A stretch of DNA of 64,000 bases from Leifsonia xyli (GCA_001647635.1 CP014761.1:1364001-1428000), one strand, 5' to 3'. Counted from the first letter of the stretch, positions 34,754-43,643 are shown. Notes: generated by a model not told the origin, from the letters alone. Numbers and translations: made by a program.

Positions 34754-35617
34754 GTGACCGACTCCTCCGTCTCCAATCACTGGGTGCTGACCTTCAGCTG
34801 CGCCGACCGCCCCGGGATCGTGCACGCGGTCAGCGGCGCGATCGTCGCCGCCCGCGGCAACATCACCGAGAGCCAGCAGTTCGCGAGCACCGACACCGGC
34901 CGCTTCTTCATGCGGCTGCAGGTGGAGTCGGAGGCCGGGCGCGAGGAGTTCGAGCAGGCGCTGGCTCCCGTGGTCGAGCGGTTCGGGATGACGCATCGCG
35001 TCGACAACGTCGGCCGGCCGCTCCGGACGCTCGTGCTCGTGTCGAAGGCCGCGCACTGCCTCAACGACCTGCTGTTCCGGCAGCGGGCCGGGCAGCTCCC
35101 CGTCGAGATCCCGCTCGTGCTGTCGAACCACGAGACGCTCCGCGACCTCGCCGGCTTCTACGGCGTCCCGTTCGAAGCCCGACCGGTCGTCGGAGCGGAG
35201 GACAAGGCGGCGTTCGAGGCGCGCATCCTGGAGGCCGTGGAGGAGCACGACATCGAGCTGGTCGTCCTTGCCCGGTACATGCAGATCCTCTCCCCCGAGC
35301 TGTGCGAGCGGCTCGCCGGGCGGGCGATCAACATCCACCACTCCTTCCTCCCCGGGTTCAAGGGCGCGAACCCCTACCGGCAGGCGCACGCGCGCGGCGT
35401 GAAGCTGATCGGCGCGACCGCCCACTTCGTCACCAGCGACCTCGACGAGGGCCCGATCATCGAGCAGAACGTGGTGCGCGTCGACCACACCCAGACCGTC
35501 CAGGAGCTGGTGGCGATCGGTCAGGACGAGGAGAGCCGCACGCTGACCCAGGCCGTGAAGTGGTTCGCCGAGGACCGCGTCCTGCTCGACGGCGCGCGGA
35601 CGATCATTTTCCGCTAG
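34754..35617 (+). CDS. purU: Formyltetrahydrofolate deformylase
   Basis: This is an enzyme of 287 residues that hydrolyses 10-formyl-THF to formate and THF, balancing one-carbon pools. An N-terminal ACT domain (about 1-80, VLTFSCADRPGIVHAVSGAI) is joined to a formyltransferase-like domain carrying the catalytic triad Asn-His-Asp in INIHHSFLPGFKGANPYRQA and DLDEGPIIEQ. The length is typical. The GTG start fits a leaderless promoter. It lies 23 bp before the DUF2568 gene, which has its own promoter. Confidence 0.94.
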   Translation: MTDSSVSNHWVLTFSCADRPGIVHAVSGAIVAARGNITESQQFASTDTGRFFMRLQVESEAGREEFEQALAPVVERFGMTHRVDNVGRPLRTLVLVSKAAHCLNDLLFRQRAGQLPVEIPLVLSNHETLRDLAGFYGVPFEARPVVGAEDKAAFEARILEAVEEHDIELVVLARYMQILSPELCERLAGRAINIHHSFLPGFKGANPYRQAHARGVKLIGATAHFVTSDLDEGPIIEQNVVRVDHTQTVQELVAIGQDEESRTLTQAVKWFAEDRVLLDGARTIIFR

Positions 35618-35628
35618 CCCTCACCGGA

Positions 35629-35634
35629 TAAACT
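35629..35634 (+). promoter_or_regulatory. Leaderless -10 box of the DUF2568-nagA pair
   Basis: TAAACT is followed by exactly 6 nt and the GTG at 35641. nagA is joined by an ATGA overlap, so this promoter probably drives both genes. Confidence 0.65.
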
Positions 35635-35640
35635 GACCGG

Positions 35641-36003
35641 GTGACTTCCGCGCCCGACCAGCACGCCCCCGTCAAGGTGGGCGTCAACGACGTGCTCCGG
35701 TTCGTCCTCGAACTGTTCGCCATCGTCTCGCTCGGCATCTGGGGCTTCCTCGCCTGGCCGCTGCCGTGGAACATCGTCATCGGGATCGGCGCGCCGGTCA
35801 TCGCGATCCTGCTGTGGGCGCTCTTCCGCTCGCCGCGCGCCGTGCTCCGCACCGACCCGTTCGTGAAGGCGATCGTCGAGGTCGTCGTCATGGGCTCCGC
35901 CGCCTTCGCCTGGTGGGACCTCGGCCAGCCGATCGTCGCCGTGGTGTTCGCGGTGATCGCCACGGTCAGCGGCGTCATCAACGGCCGACGCGAGTTCGCA
36001 TGA
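35641..36003 (+). CDS. DUF2568 (YrdB-like) small membrane protein
   Basis: This is a protein of 120 residues with four hydrophobic segments (LRFVLELFAIVSLGIWGFLA, NIVIGIGAPVIAILLWALF, a segment near FAWWDLG, and VAVVFAVIATVSGVI). It matches the YrdB/DUF2568 pattern. Its function is unknown. It overlaps nagA by 4 bp and therefore shares a transcript with it. Whether this link is functional is not clear. Confidence 0.8.
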   Translation: MTSAPDQHAPVKVGVNDVLRFVLELFAIVSLGIWGFLAWPLPWNIVIGIGAPVIAILLWALFRSPRAVLRTDPFVKAIVEVVVMGSAAFAWWDLGQPIVAVVFAVIATVSGVINGRREFA

Positions 36004-37148
36004 GCGGCCTCGTCGTCCACAGCGCCCGCAAGGTCGATGCCGACGGGCAGGTGGACGACTTCTGGCTCGTCGCCGACGGCGCGCACGTCACGGCAACCGG
36101 CACGGGGACGGGATGGCGCGCGAGCGCCGCCGACGCCGACACGGTCATCGACGCGCAGGGCCACTGGCTCACCCCCGGCTTCATCGACCTGCACTGCCAC
36201 GGGGGCGGCGGGCACCCGTACGACGACGGTGTCGAGGAGATGCGCGCGGCCCTCGCCACCCATCGAGAGCACGGTACGACGCGCGCCCTGATCTCGCACG
36301 TCGCCAATCCCCTCGCCTCGCTGCGCGAGAGTCTGGCGATCGTCGCCGAGCTGACCACCACCGACCCGCTCGTGCTCGGCTCGCACCTCGAGGGCCCGTT
36401 CCTCGCACCGGAGCGGCGCGGGGCGCACGACGCGCGCTTCCTCCGCGACCCGGAGCCGGAGGCGGTCGAGCAGCTGATCGCCGCCGCCCGCGGCACGCTC
36501 CGCACGGCCACCATCGCTCCCGAGCTGCCGAACGCGCTCGAGGCGATCGGCGTGCTCACCGAGGCGGGTGTCGTTGTCGGCGTCGGGCACACGGCCGCCG
36601 ACTACGCGCACGCCGCCCGGGCATTCGAGGTGGGGGCCCGGATGCTGACCCACGCCTTCAACGCCATGCCGGGCATCCACCACCGCGCGCCGGGTCCGAT
36701 CATGGCCGCGATCGACAACCCCGAGGTGACGCTGGAGCTCATCCTCGACGGGCTCCACGTGCATCCCTCGGTCGCCGCCCTGTTGTTCCGCGAAGCGCCG
36801 GGACGCGTGGCGTTGGTGACGGACGCGATGGCGGCGGCCGGCGCCTCCGACGGCAACTACCGCCTCGGCGAGCTCAACGTGACGGTCCACGGCGGACTCG
36901 CGGTCCTGTCCGGCACCGACACCATCGCCGGCTCCACGCTGACGCAGGATGTCGCGCTCCGCAACGCGGTCACCCGCGCCGGCGTCGACCCGGTGGACGC
37001 GGTCACCGCCCTCACGCGCACCGCGGCGCACGTCCTCGGCGAGACCCACCGGCTCGGCCGGTTGCACACCGGTTACGTGGCCGATGCCGTCCTGCTCGAC
37101 CACGACTGGCGCGTGCGGACCGTGGTCGCCGACGGCGCCGTCCTGTAG
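36000..37148 (+). CDS. nagA: N-acetylglucosamine-6-phosphate deacetylase
   Basis: This is an amidohydrolase of 382 residues that removes acetate from GlcNAc-6-phosphate. Metal and catalytic motifs are FIDLHCHGGGGHPYDDG, GSHLEGPFLAPERRGAH, VGVGHTAADY, LTHAFNAMPGIHHRAPGP and ALVTDAMAAAG. It is roughly half identical by eye to the family member at 29937. The product is used by NagB, encoded convergently 9 bp away. The ATG overlaps the DUF2568 stop by 4 bp. Confidence 0.93.
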   Translation: MSGLVVHSARKVDADGQVDDFWLVADGAHVTATGTGTGWRASAADADTVIDAQGHWLTPGFIDLHCHGGGGHPYDDGVEEMRAALATHREHGTTRALISHVANPLASLRESLAIVAELTTTDPLVLGSHLEGPFLAPERRGAHDARFLRDPEPEAVEQLIAAARGTLRTATIAPELPNALEAIGVLTEAGVVVGVGHTAADYAHAARAFEVGARMLTHAFNAMPGIHHRAPGPIMAAIDNPEVTLELILDGLHVHPSVAALLFREAPGRVALVTDAMAAAGASDGNYRLGELNVTVHGGLAVLSGTDTIAGSTLTQDVALRNAVTRAGVDPVDAVTALTRTAAHVLGETHRLGRLHTGYVADAVLLDHDWRVRTVVADGAVL

Positions 37149-37157
37149 CGACCGCGG

Positions 37158-37943
37158 TTACAGCGTCTGCCAGGACGGCTTGTTCGCGTAGGCGTAGCGG
37201 TAGTAGTCGATGTTCTTGAGCCGCGACGCCGCCGCCTCGTCCACGAGCACGGTGACGTGCGGGTGCAGCTGCACGGCCGACCCCGGGTTGGACGCCGACA
37301 CCGGTCCCTCGACGGCGCCCGCCAGCGCCTCCGCCTTGCCCTCGCCGAACGCCAGCAGCATCAGGTGCCGCGCCTTCAGGATGGTGGACAGCCCCTGCGT
37401 GATGCAGTGCATCGGGACGTCGTCCTCCGAGTCGAAGAAGCGTGCGTTGTCGCGGCGCGTCTGCTCGGTGAGCGTCTTGACGCGGGTGATCGACGCGAAC
37501 GACGAGCCGGGCTCGTTGAAGCCGATGTGCCCGTCCGTGCCGATGCCGAGGATCTGCACATCCACCCCGCCCGACTCGGCGATCGCCTTCTCGTACGCGA
37601 GGCCGGCGCGCTCGATGCCGTCGAGGGACCCGTTGGGCACGTGGATGAGCGACGGCGTCAGCCCCAGCGGCTCGACCACCTCGCGGGTGATGACCGCGCG
37701 GTACGACTCGGGGAGTCCCTCGGGCAGGCCGACGTACTCATCGAGGGCGTAGCCGCGCACGTGCGAGACGTCGATGCCGCGCTCGCGGATCCCGTGCTCC
37801 AGCGCCCGGTACACCGCGAGCGGGGTGGAGCCGGTCGCCAGCCCGAGCACGGTGTCCGGCTTGGCGGCGATGAGGTCGAGGATGCTGCGCGCCGCGAGCT
37901 CGCCTGCGGCCTCCTGGTCGCGGACGACGACGATCTCTGCCAT
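37158..37943 (-). CDS. nagB: Glucosamine-6-phosphate deaminase
   Basis: This is an enzyme of 261 residues that converts GlcN-6-P to fructose-6-P and ammonia. The signatures are LGLATGSTPLAVYRAL, ALDEYVGLP (catalytic Asp), and ILGIGTDGHIGFNEPGSSF with the His and Glu of the catalytic relay. It is the last gene of the leftward GlcNAc operon. Its ATG overlaps the stop of the ROK kinase gene by one base (TGATG). Together with nagA it feeds GlcNAc into glycolysis. Confidence 0.96.
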   Translation of the reverse strand: MAEIVVVRDQEAAGELAARSILDLIAAKPDTVLGLATGSTPLAVYRALEHGIRERGIDVSHVRGYALDEYVGLPEGLPESYRAVITREVVEPLGLTPSLIHVPNGSLDGIERAGLAYEKAIAESGGVDVQILGIGTDGHIGFNEPGSSFASITRVKTLTEQTRRDNARFFDSEDDVPMHCITQGLSTILKARHLMLLAFGEGKAEALAGAVEGPVSASNPGSAVQLHPHVTVLVDEAAASRLKNIDYYRYAYANKPSWQTL

Positions 37944-38839
37944 CAGTTCTCTCCTACGAGGGCCGCTCCGAGCGCGGCGACGGGGGTTCCTTCGGGAACG
38001 AGGCGCACCCTCCCGGGCAGGTCGAGCGACGCCAGGAACGGCGACGTGCGCTCCCAGTCGTGCAGCACCTCGTGGACGTCGCCGAGCAGGCGCTCCCCCA
38101 GGTGGCTCAGGCCGCCCCCGACCACGACGGTGGCCGGATCGACGGTGAGCACGAGGGCGCGCACCGCGGAGGCGATGCCCGCTGCCAGCCTAGCCGTGAT
38201 GGCACGGGCGGCGGGGTCGCCGTCGGCCGCAGCGGCGAAGACGGCGCGAACCGGGAGCGGGTCGTCGGTCGGCCACTGCCGGGCGACACCCGAGCCGCTC
38301 GCGACGGTCTCCAGGCAGCCGCGCTGACCGCACGCGCACAGCGCGCCCTGCGGGTCGACGGGAAGGTGCCCGATCTCACCCGCGATGCCCGTGCTGCCGC
38401 GCCAGAGCCGGCCGTCCACGACGATGCCGGCGGCCATCCCGGTACCGAGGTTGAGGAACGCCATCGTGCCGGACAGCCCGAGCAGGTGGTAGGCGCCGAG
38501 GGCGGCGGCCTTGACGTCGTTCTCGACCCGGACGCCGACGCCCAGCCGTCCCGCGAGCATCCCGCCGAGCTCCAGCCGGTCGAGACCGAGGTTGACGGCG
38601 TGGGCGACGTGGCCGGAGACGGTGTCGACCATCCCGGGCACGCCGATCCCGATGGACTGGAAGCCGGCGGGCGCGAGGCCGGTCAGCTCGCCGAGGCGGG
38701 AGACGGCGGCGACGGCCGTCTCCACGACGGCCGCGTGGCCGAAGCCGGTCGCGAGGCGGATGCGCTGCGTCAGCGTGCCGCGCTCGTCGACCGCGACGGC
38801 GTCGGTCTTGGTGCCGCCGATGTCGATGCCGAGCCTCAC
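37943..38839 (-). CDS. ROK-family kinase, probable GlcNAc kinase
   Basis: This is a ROK sugar kinase of 298 residues with LGIDIGGTKTDAVAVD, VENDVKAAALGAY (catalytic Asp), LNLGTGMAAGIVVDG, GEIGHLPVDP and the zinc motif CACGQRGCLETVASG. It phosphorylates a hexose at C6. Between a GH3 glycosidase and nagB it most likely uses N-acetylglucosamine (or muramic-type sugars). The GTG start overlaps by 4 bp the stop of the GH3 C-terminal fragment, showing that the operon was fully coupled before that gene was split. Confidence 0.88.
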   Translation of the reverse strand: MRLGIDIGGTKTDAVAVDERGTLTQRIRLATGFGHAAVVETAVAAVSRLGELTGLAPAGFQSIGIGVPGMVDTVSGHVAHAVNLGLDRLELGGMLAGRLGVGVRVENDVKAAALGAYHLLGLSGTMAFLNLGTGMAAGIVVDGRLWRGSTGIAGEIGHLPVDPQGALCACGQRGCLETVASGSGVARQWPTDDPLPVRAVFAAAADGDPAARAITARLAAGIASAVRALVLTVDPATVVVGGGLSHLGERLLGDVHEVLHDWERTSPFLASLDLPGRVRLVPEGTPVAALGAALVGEN

Positions 38840-39333
38840 GAGTCGTGCCCGTCTCCGGAGCCGTGACCGAGCAGGCGGAGCAGTGCACGGCCGACCAGGC
38901 GGGAGGCGCCGAAGGTCGCGATGTCGGCGTACGAGCGGTCGTCGCTGGGCCAGCCCATGTCGACCACGAGCACGCGCTCGCGCTCGGCGCGCAGGCGGTC
39001 GATCGCGGCGCGGGCGAAGGCGTGGCGGTGATTGTCCTTGCCGACGACGAGCACCGGCGACTGCGCGGCCAGCACGAGGTCGGGATGGTCGCCCTCCGTG
39101 AACAGCACCTGCGGGTTCGCGGCGAACTCGCGCGCCCACGGCGTCCCGGGGTCGGCCTCGACCTCGGCGAACGGACCCCACGGCGCGGTCCCCACGGCGA
39201 TGTTCGCCACCGTGTCGATCCGCACCACCGAGTACCGGCCGTCGTTCGCGGTCAGCCACTCCCGCGCCTCCACGCTCACATCGAATGCCGCCTCCGCCGC
39301 CGCGACATCCTCGCCCCGCAGTCCGCCCTCCAT
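38836..39333 (-). CDS. C-terminal half of a split GH3 glycosidase
   Basis: This is a reading frame of 165 codons with strong actinobacterial codon bias. It encodes what looks like the C-terminal domain of the neighbouring family 3 glycosidase: VEAREWLTANDGRYSVVRID, SPVLVVGKDNHRHAFARAA, RVLVVDMGWPSDDRSYAD. The only ATG (39333) lies inside the arm of the 66-bp palindrome and has no ribosome-binding site, so translation depends on reinitiation, if it happens. The frame differs from that of the catalytic half by the amount expected from an insertion of 66-71 bp. An independent small protein is the alternative, but I consider it less likely. Confidence 0.65.
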   Translation of the reverse strand: MEGGLRGEDVAAAEAAFDVSVEAREWLTANDGRYSVVRIDTVANIAVGTAPWGPFAEVEADPGTPWAREFAANPQVLFTEGDHPDLVLAAQSPVLVVGKDNHRHAFARAAIDRLRAERERVLVVDMGWPSDDRSYADIATFGASRLVGRALLRLLGHGSGDGHDS

Positions 39334-39395
39334 CGAGTCCGCGAAGAGTGAACGCTTCACCGGCGTGTCGTGTGCATTCTTCGCGGACTCGATGG
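39330..39395. repeat. 66-bp palindromic repeat, copy 2, inside the GH3 gene
   Basis: The outer arms CCATCGAGTCCGCGAAGA and TCTTCGCGGACTCGATGG are perfect reverse complements, and pairing continues imperfectly inward. Same length and about 70% identity as the element at 17484-17549. It carries the stop codon that ends the GH3 catalytic frame and the ATG that opens the C-terminal frame. The central CGGCGTGTCG is shared with the palindrome at 16003. Confidence 0.85.
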
Positions 39396-40418
39396 TGGGG
39401 CAACCGACTGGGCGAGGGAGCGGACGCGCGCCGCGGCGGCGGCGAGGCGAGCCGGGGTGAGGCGGCCGGCGGCCACGGCGTCGGCGATGGCGTCCTCGAT
39501 CGCGGCGAGCTGCGCGTCCGTGTTCTCGGTGCCGATGCAGAGCAGGTCGCAGCCGGCGGCGAGCGCCAGCACCGCCGCCTCCGGGATGCCGCGGATGCCG
39601 GACGCACCGTGCATGTCGAGGGCGTCGCTGACGACGACGCCGTCGAAGCCGAGCTCGCCGCGCAGCATCCCCTCGATGATCGCCGGGCTCAGGGTGGCGG
39701 GCAGGTCGGCGTCCAGCTGCGGGAGGAGGATGTGCGAGGTCATCACCGCGCGCGCCCCGGCGGCGACGACCGCCCGGAACGGCAGGAGCTCGCGTGAGCG
39801 CAGCTGCTCCGCCGACACATCGACGACCGGCAGTTCGAGGTGCGAGTCGGCCGCGGTGTCCCCATGCCCCGGGAAGTGCTTGGCCGCGACCGCGACGCCC
39901 GCGGCCTGCAGCCCGCGCGTCCAGGCCGCGCCGTGCTCGGCGACGACCTCGGGCGACGAGCCGAAGCTGCGCACGCCGATCACCGGGTTGTCGGGGTTGG
40001 AGTTGATGTCGATGTCGGGCGCGAAGTCGAGGTTCACACCGGCCCGGCGCAGCTCGTCCCCCACGCGACGGGCGACGTCCTCGGTGTAGGCGGCGTCGCC
40101 CAGGCGGCCGAGGATGGCGTTGCCGGGATAGGGAGACCCGCTCTCGTAGTAGAGCCGGGTGACGTCCCCGCCCTCCTCGTCGATCGCGACGATCGCCTCC
40201 GGATTGGCGGCGTAGATCGCGTCGGTGAGCTCGCGCAACTGGGCCGCCGAGGAGATGTTCTGGCCGAAGAGGCACACCCCGCCGAGCCCCGCGCGCAGCC
40301 GCGACGCGAGCCAGCCGGGCAGCGTCGTCCCGACGAACCCGGGCAGCAGGGTCGCGGCGATGCTGCGGCGGAGCTCCGGGTCGGTCAGGGCGGTGTCGGC
40401 GACGGACGCGCCGCTCAC
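39357..40418 (-). CDS. GH3 beta-N-acetylhexosaminidase (NagZ-like), catalytic half
   Basis: This is a family 3 glycoside hydrolase catalytic domain of 353 residues. The conserved parts are VAIDEEGGDVTRL, VNLDFAPDIDINSNPDNPVI, AKHFPGHGDTAADSHLELP (His of the NagZ loop) and the nucleophile Asp in GVVVSDALDMHG. After ARVRSLAQSVA the frame enters the 66-bp palindrome and stops within it, adding about 12 foreign residues. NagZ-type enzymes act with this domain alone, so activity may survive. The GTG start overlaps the permease stop by 4 bp. Its probable role is to release GlcNAc from imported chitobiose or wall fragments. Confidence 0.88.
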   Translation of the reverse strand: MSGASVADTALTDPELRRSIAATLLPGFVGTTLPGWLASRLRAGLGGVCLFGQNISSAAQLRELTDAIYAANPEAIVAIDEEGGDVTRLYYESGSPYPGNAILGRLGDAAYTEDVARRVGDELRRAGVNLDFAPDIDINSNPDNPVIGVRSFGSSPEVVAEHGAAWTRGLQAAGVAVAAKHFPGHGDTAADSHLELPVVDVSAEQLRSRELLPFRAVVAAGARAVMTSHILLPQLDADLPATLSPAIIEGMLRGELGFDGVVVSDALDMHGASGIRGIPEAAVLALAAGCDLLCIGTENTDAQLAAIEDAIADAVAAGRLTPARLAAAAARVRSLAQSVAPPSSPRRMHTTRR

Positions 40419-41257
40419 CCCTTGACCGCCCCGCTGACGAGCCCGCTCGTCATCCGGCCCTGCACGATGAGGAAGAAGATGATGACCGGCACCGCGACCA
40501 GCGTCGACGCGGCCATGACCTGTCCCCAGTCGGTGGCGCGGGAGGCGGACTGCTGCACGAACCCGCGCAGCCAGAGCGGCAGGGTCGCGCTGCTCGACTG
40601 CGGCAGGATGACCAGCGCCACGGTGAACTCGTTCCACGCCTGCAGGAAGGCGTAGACGCCCGAGGCGACCAGGCCCGGCGCGAGCAGCGGGAACGTGATC
40701 CGGAGGAAGGCCTGGGTGCGGCTGAGCCCGTCCACCATCGCGGCTTCCTCGAGGTCGGCGGGGATGCCGGCGACGAAGCCGCGCAGCATCCAGATGGTGA
40801 ACGGCACGACGGCGGCGATGTACAGGATGCTGACGCCGATGACCGTGTTGAGCAGGCCGAGCGTGCCCATCAGCTTGTACTGGGCGATGAACAGCCCCTC
40901 GGCCGGCAGCATCTGGATGAGCAGCACCGCGAGCACGAACGACCGGCGGCCGCGGAAGCGGAACCGGCTGATCGCCAGCGCCGCCAGGAACGCGAAGGCC
41001 AGGCAGCACACGACCGTGATCAACGCCACGGCGACGCTCATGCCGAGCGCCGGGAAGAACGTCCCGCCCTGCACGACGGCGGTGAAGTTGTCGAACGAGC
41101 CGCCGAACGGCAGCCAGGTCGGCGTGGTGTTCTGCAGGGTGACGTTCGGCAGCAGCGACGAGTTCACCATCCAGTAGACCGGGAAGACCCAGATCAGGGC
41201 GAGCACGACGCCGAGCGCGCCGAGCAGCACACGGGAGAGGCGGATGCGGTGGGTCAC
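40415..41257 (-). CDS. ABC sugar importer permease, MalG type (GlcNAc/chitobiose operon)
   Basis: This is an inner permease of 280 residues with six helices. The docking loop is DLEEAAMVDGLSRTQAFLRI, and the C-terminus GRMTSGLVSGAVKG is typical for MalG-type proteins. The GTG start at 41257 overlaps the upstream permease stop by 4 bp. It works with the other permease and the lipoprotein of this operon. No ATPase gene is present, so a shared MsiK-like ATPase is expected elsewhere. Confidence 0.9.
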   Translation of the reverse strand: MTHRIRLSRVLLGALGVVLALIWVFPVYWMVNSSLLPNVTLQNTTPTWLPFGGSFDNFTAVVQGGTFFPALGMSVAVALITVVCCLAFAFLAALAISRFRFRGRRSFVLAVLLIQMLPAEGLFIAQYKLMGTLGLLNTVIGVSILYIAAVVPFTIWMLRGFVAGIPADLEEAAMVDGLSRTQAFLRITFPLLAPGLVASGVYAFLQAWNEFTVALVILPQSSSATLPLWLRGFVQQSASRATDWGQVMAASTLVAVPVIIFFLIVQGRMTSGLVSGAVKG

Positions 41258-42210
41258 GATTCGTCCTCCTTGAGAAGGTGTCGCACGTAGAACCAGCTGA
41301 GGGCGATGGTGAGCACGAGCACGAAGACGCTGACGGCGCTGGCCATCGCGAAGTCGCTCGAGCCGACGCCGAGCTGGTAGATGTAGGTGCCGAGCAGGTT
41401 GGTCTCGCTGGCGATCGAGCCCTTGTCCTGCAGCAGCTTGATCTGCGCGAAGACGCGCAGGTCCCAGATGATCTGCAGCAGCAGCACGATCCCGAGCACC
41501 GGGCGGATGATCGGCAGGATGATGTAGCGCAGCCGCTGCCAGCCGCGTGCGCCGTCCATCTGCGCGGCTTCGACGACCTCCGTCGAGACCTGCGTCAGGC
41601 CGGCGTAGACCGAGAAGGCGACGAACGGGACGCTCATCCACGTCACGATCACCATCGCGACGAAGAAGAAGGAGAGCGGGTTCTGCAGCCAGTTGTGGTC
41701 CTGGAAGTCGAGGCCCCATGCGGTGAGCGTGTAATTGACGACTCCGCGGCGCCAGTCGAACAGCCAGTTCCAGACGGTCATCGCGGCGACGACCGGCATG
41801 GCCCAGGCGAGCAGGAGCGAGATCTGCAGGATGATCCGGACGACGCGGTTCACCGCGTTCATGAGCAGCGCCATCCCGACGCCGATGATGACGGTGACGA
41901 ACGCCGTCACCAGGCAGAAGACGATGGAGCGGGCCACGACGACCCAGGTGTACGGGTCGGAGAACAGGGTGATGTAGTTCTCGAACCAGACGAAGTCGGC
42001 GGGCTTGCCGAACTGCTGGGCCAGCCCGAAGTGCTGCATCGAGGTGATCAGCTGCCACACGATCGGGTAGCCGAGGGCGACGAGCAGGATGATGATGGCC
42101 GGCAGCAGCAGGCCGTAGGGGGTGAGGCGGCCGCGGCGACGGCGGGGCCGGTCGGCCGCGGGCGGGGGCGCTGCGGGGAGGATGAGGCGGGTGTCCTCGG
42201 TGGCGGTCAC
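41254..42210 (-). CDS. ABC sugar importer permease, MalF type (GlcNAc/chitobiose operon)
   Basis: This is a permease of 318 residues: a basic cytosolic tail, then six helices with the docking loop EVVEAAQMDGARGWQRLRYI. I start it at the GTG at 42210 because AAGGAGA lies 5 nt upstream. A longer reading from 42279 lacks such a site. It resembles the DasB/NgcF-type subunits of actinobacterial chitobiose and GlcNAc importers by position and neighbours, but the substrate cannot be read from the sequence. Confidence 0.9.
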   Translation of the reverse strand: MTATEDTRLILPAAPPPAADRPRRRRGRLTPYGLLLPAIIILLVALGYPIVWQLITSMQHFGLAQQFGKPADFVWFENYITLFSDPYTWVVVARSIVFCLVTAFVTVIIGVGMALLMNAVNRVVRIILQISLLLAWAMPVVAAMTVWNWLFDWRRGVVNYTLTAWGLDFQDHNWLQNPLSFFFVAMVIVTWMSVPFVAFSVYAGLTQVSTEVVEAAQMDGARGWQRLRYIILPIIRPVLGIVLLLQIIWDLRVFAQIKLLQDKGSIASETNLLGTYIYQLGVGSSDFAMASAVSVFVLVLTIALSWFYVRHLLKEDES

Positions 42211-42296
42211 GGACGTCTCCTTGCGGGGGGTGGTCAGGGATGCGGTGCGCCGGTCGCGCCAGGTCGCGGCGCACCGCATCCACTGTTCTGTCGGCT

Positions 42297-43643
42297 CTAG
42301 CTCTTGACGTTGAGCAGCGAGTCGAGCTTCTTGTCGTACTCCTGCGCGAGCGCCTTGAGGTCGGACGCGTCACGGATCTTGGAGAAGAACTCCTCCATCA
42401 CGTTGCCCGCCTCGACCGAGGCCCAGCCGGGAGCGGCGGGCGTCAGCTTGGAGTTCGACGCCGACTCGATGAGCGCCTTCGCGAACTGGTCGTCGCCCAG
42501 CGAGGAGGTGTACTTCGAGTTCGCCGGGCCCAGGCCGTTCTGGCCGAGCATCTCCTGGTACTCCTTCGAGAAGATGATCTTCAGGAGGGTCTTCGACAGG
42601 CCCGGCTCCTTGGTCTTCGCCGAGATGCCGATGTTGGAGCCGCCGGCGAACACCGGGGCCGGCTTGCCGTCGTTGCCCGGGAGCACGAAGGTGCCGAAGG
42701 TGGCGTCGTTCCAGGTGCGGACCGGCTTGCCGTCCTTCTGCGACAGGTCGCCGATCGACCAGTGCGCCCAGCCCGGAGCCATGATCGTCGCGGCGGCGAG
42801 CGACGTGTCGCCCGTCTTGTTGCCGTTCGCGTCCAGCGTCTGGTCGGTGTCGTTCAGGTAGATGTACTGGTTCGAGTCCTTGGCGTCGTTCGGCGCCTTG
42901 GACGCGTTCTTGTACAGGTCCTGGAGCTGCTGGAGGCCCTTGAGCGAGTTCTCCGACTCGAGGGTGCCCTTCCACTTGCCGCCCTTCTCCTGCGCGATGT
43001 CTCCGCCGTTGGCGAAGATCCAGGAGATGCCGTCGCGCCAGTCCTGGCCGCCGAGGAAGAAGCCGGAGAAGTTGGAGATGTTCTTCGGGTTCTTCGCCGT
43101 GATGTCGGCGACGGCGGTGTTGAACTGGTCGAGCGTGGTCGGGACCGAGACGCCGGCCGCCTGGTAGACGTCCTTGCGGTAGAACATGTAGCGCGAGCCG
43201 AAGTAGTACGGCAGCGTGTAGTTCTTGCCGCCGACCTTGCCCGCGTCGACGAACGACTGCAGCAGATCGCTGCCGCCGAGCTCCTTGTACATGTCGGAGA
43301 TGTCGAGGAACGCGCCCACGTTGGTGAACGTCGGCGACTGGGTGTTGCCCATCTCCGTCACGTCCGGCGTGTTGTTCGCGTCGGGCAGCGCGGTGGTGAG
43401 CTTGGTGACGATGTCGCCCCAGTCCTGCTGCTCGATCTTGAGGGTGGCTCCGGTCTCCTTGTTGAACTCCGTCTTGAGGTAGTTCCGCAGCTTGTCCGGG
43501 GTGTCCGAGCCGACGAGCCACAGGGTGACCGTCTTGCCCTTGCCGTCGGTGCTGGCTCCCGTGGAGCCTCCCGAGGCGCATCCGGCGAGCACGAGAGCGG
43601 AAGCCGTAGCCACAGCGGCGAGGCCGACGAGCTTTCTCTTCAT
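42297..43643 (-). CDS. Sugar-binding lipoprotein of the GlcNAc/chitobiose importer
   Basis: This is a family 1 solute-binding protein of 448 residues. The lipobox is VLAGC (Cys22), followed by a Gly/Ser/Thr linker and the binding fold (TVTLWLVGSDTPDKLRNYLK, DVTEMGNTQSPTF, GWAHWSIGDL). It heads the operon of permeases, GH3 enzyme, ROK kinase and nagB, so the ligand is probably GlcNAc, chitobiose or a wall-derived oligosaccharide. A ROK regulator gene lies 83 bp upstream in the same direction. GAAAGGAAC precedes the ATG. Confidence 0.9.
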   Translation of the reverse strand: MKRKLVGLAAVATASALVLAGCASGGSTGASTDGKGKTVTLWLVGSDTPDKLRNYLKTEFNKETGATLKIEQQDWGDIVTKLTTALPDANNTPDVTEMGNTQSPTFTNVGAFLDISDMYKELGGSDLLQSFVDAGKVGGKNYTLPYYFGSRYMFYRKDVYQAAGVSVPTTLDQFNTAVADITAKNPKNISNFSGFFLGGQDWRDGISWIFANGGDIAQEKGGKWKGTLESENSLKGLQQLQDLYKNASKAPNDAKDSNQYIYLNDTDQTLDANGNKTGDTSLAAATIMAPGWAHWSIGDLSQKDGKPVRTWNDATFGTFVLPGNDGKPAPVFAGGSNIGISAKTKEPGLSKTLLKIIFSKEYQEMLGQNGLGPANSKYTSSLGDDQFAKALIESASNSKLTPAAPGWASVEAGNVMEEFFSKIRDASDLKALAQEYDKKLDSLLNVKS

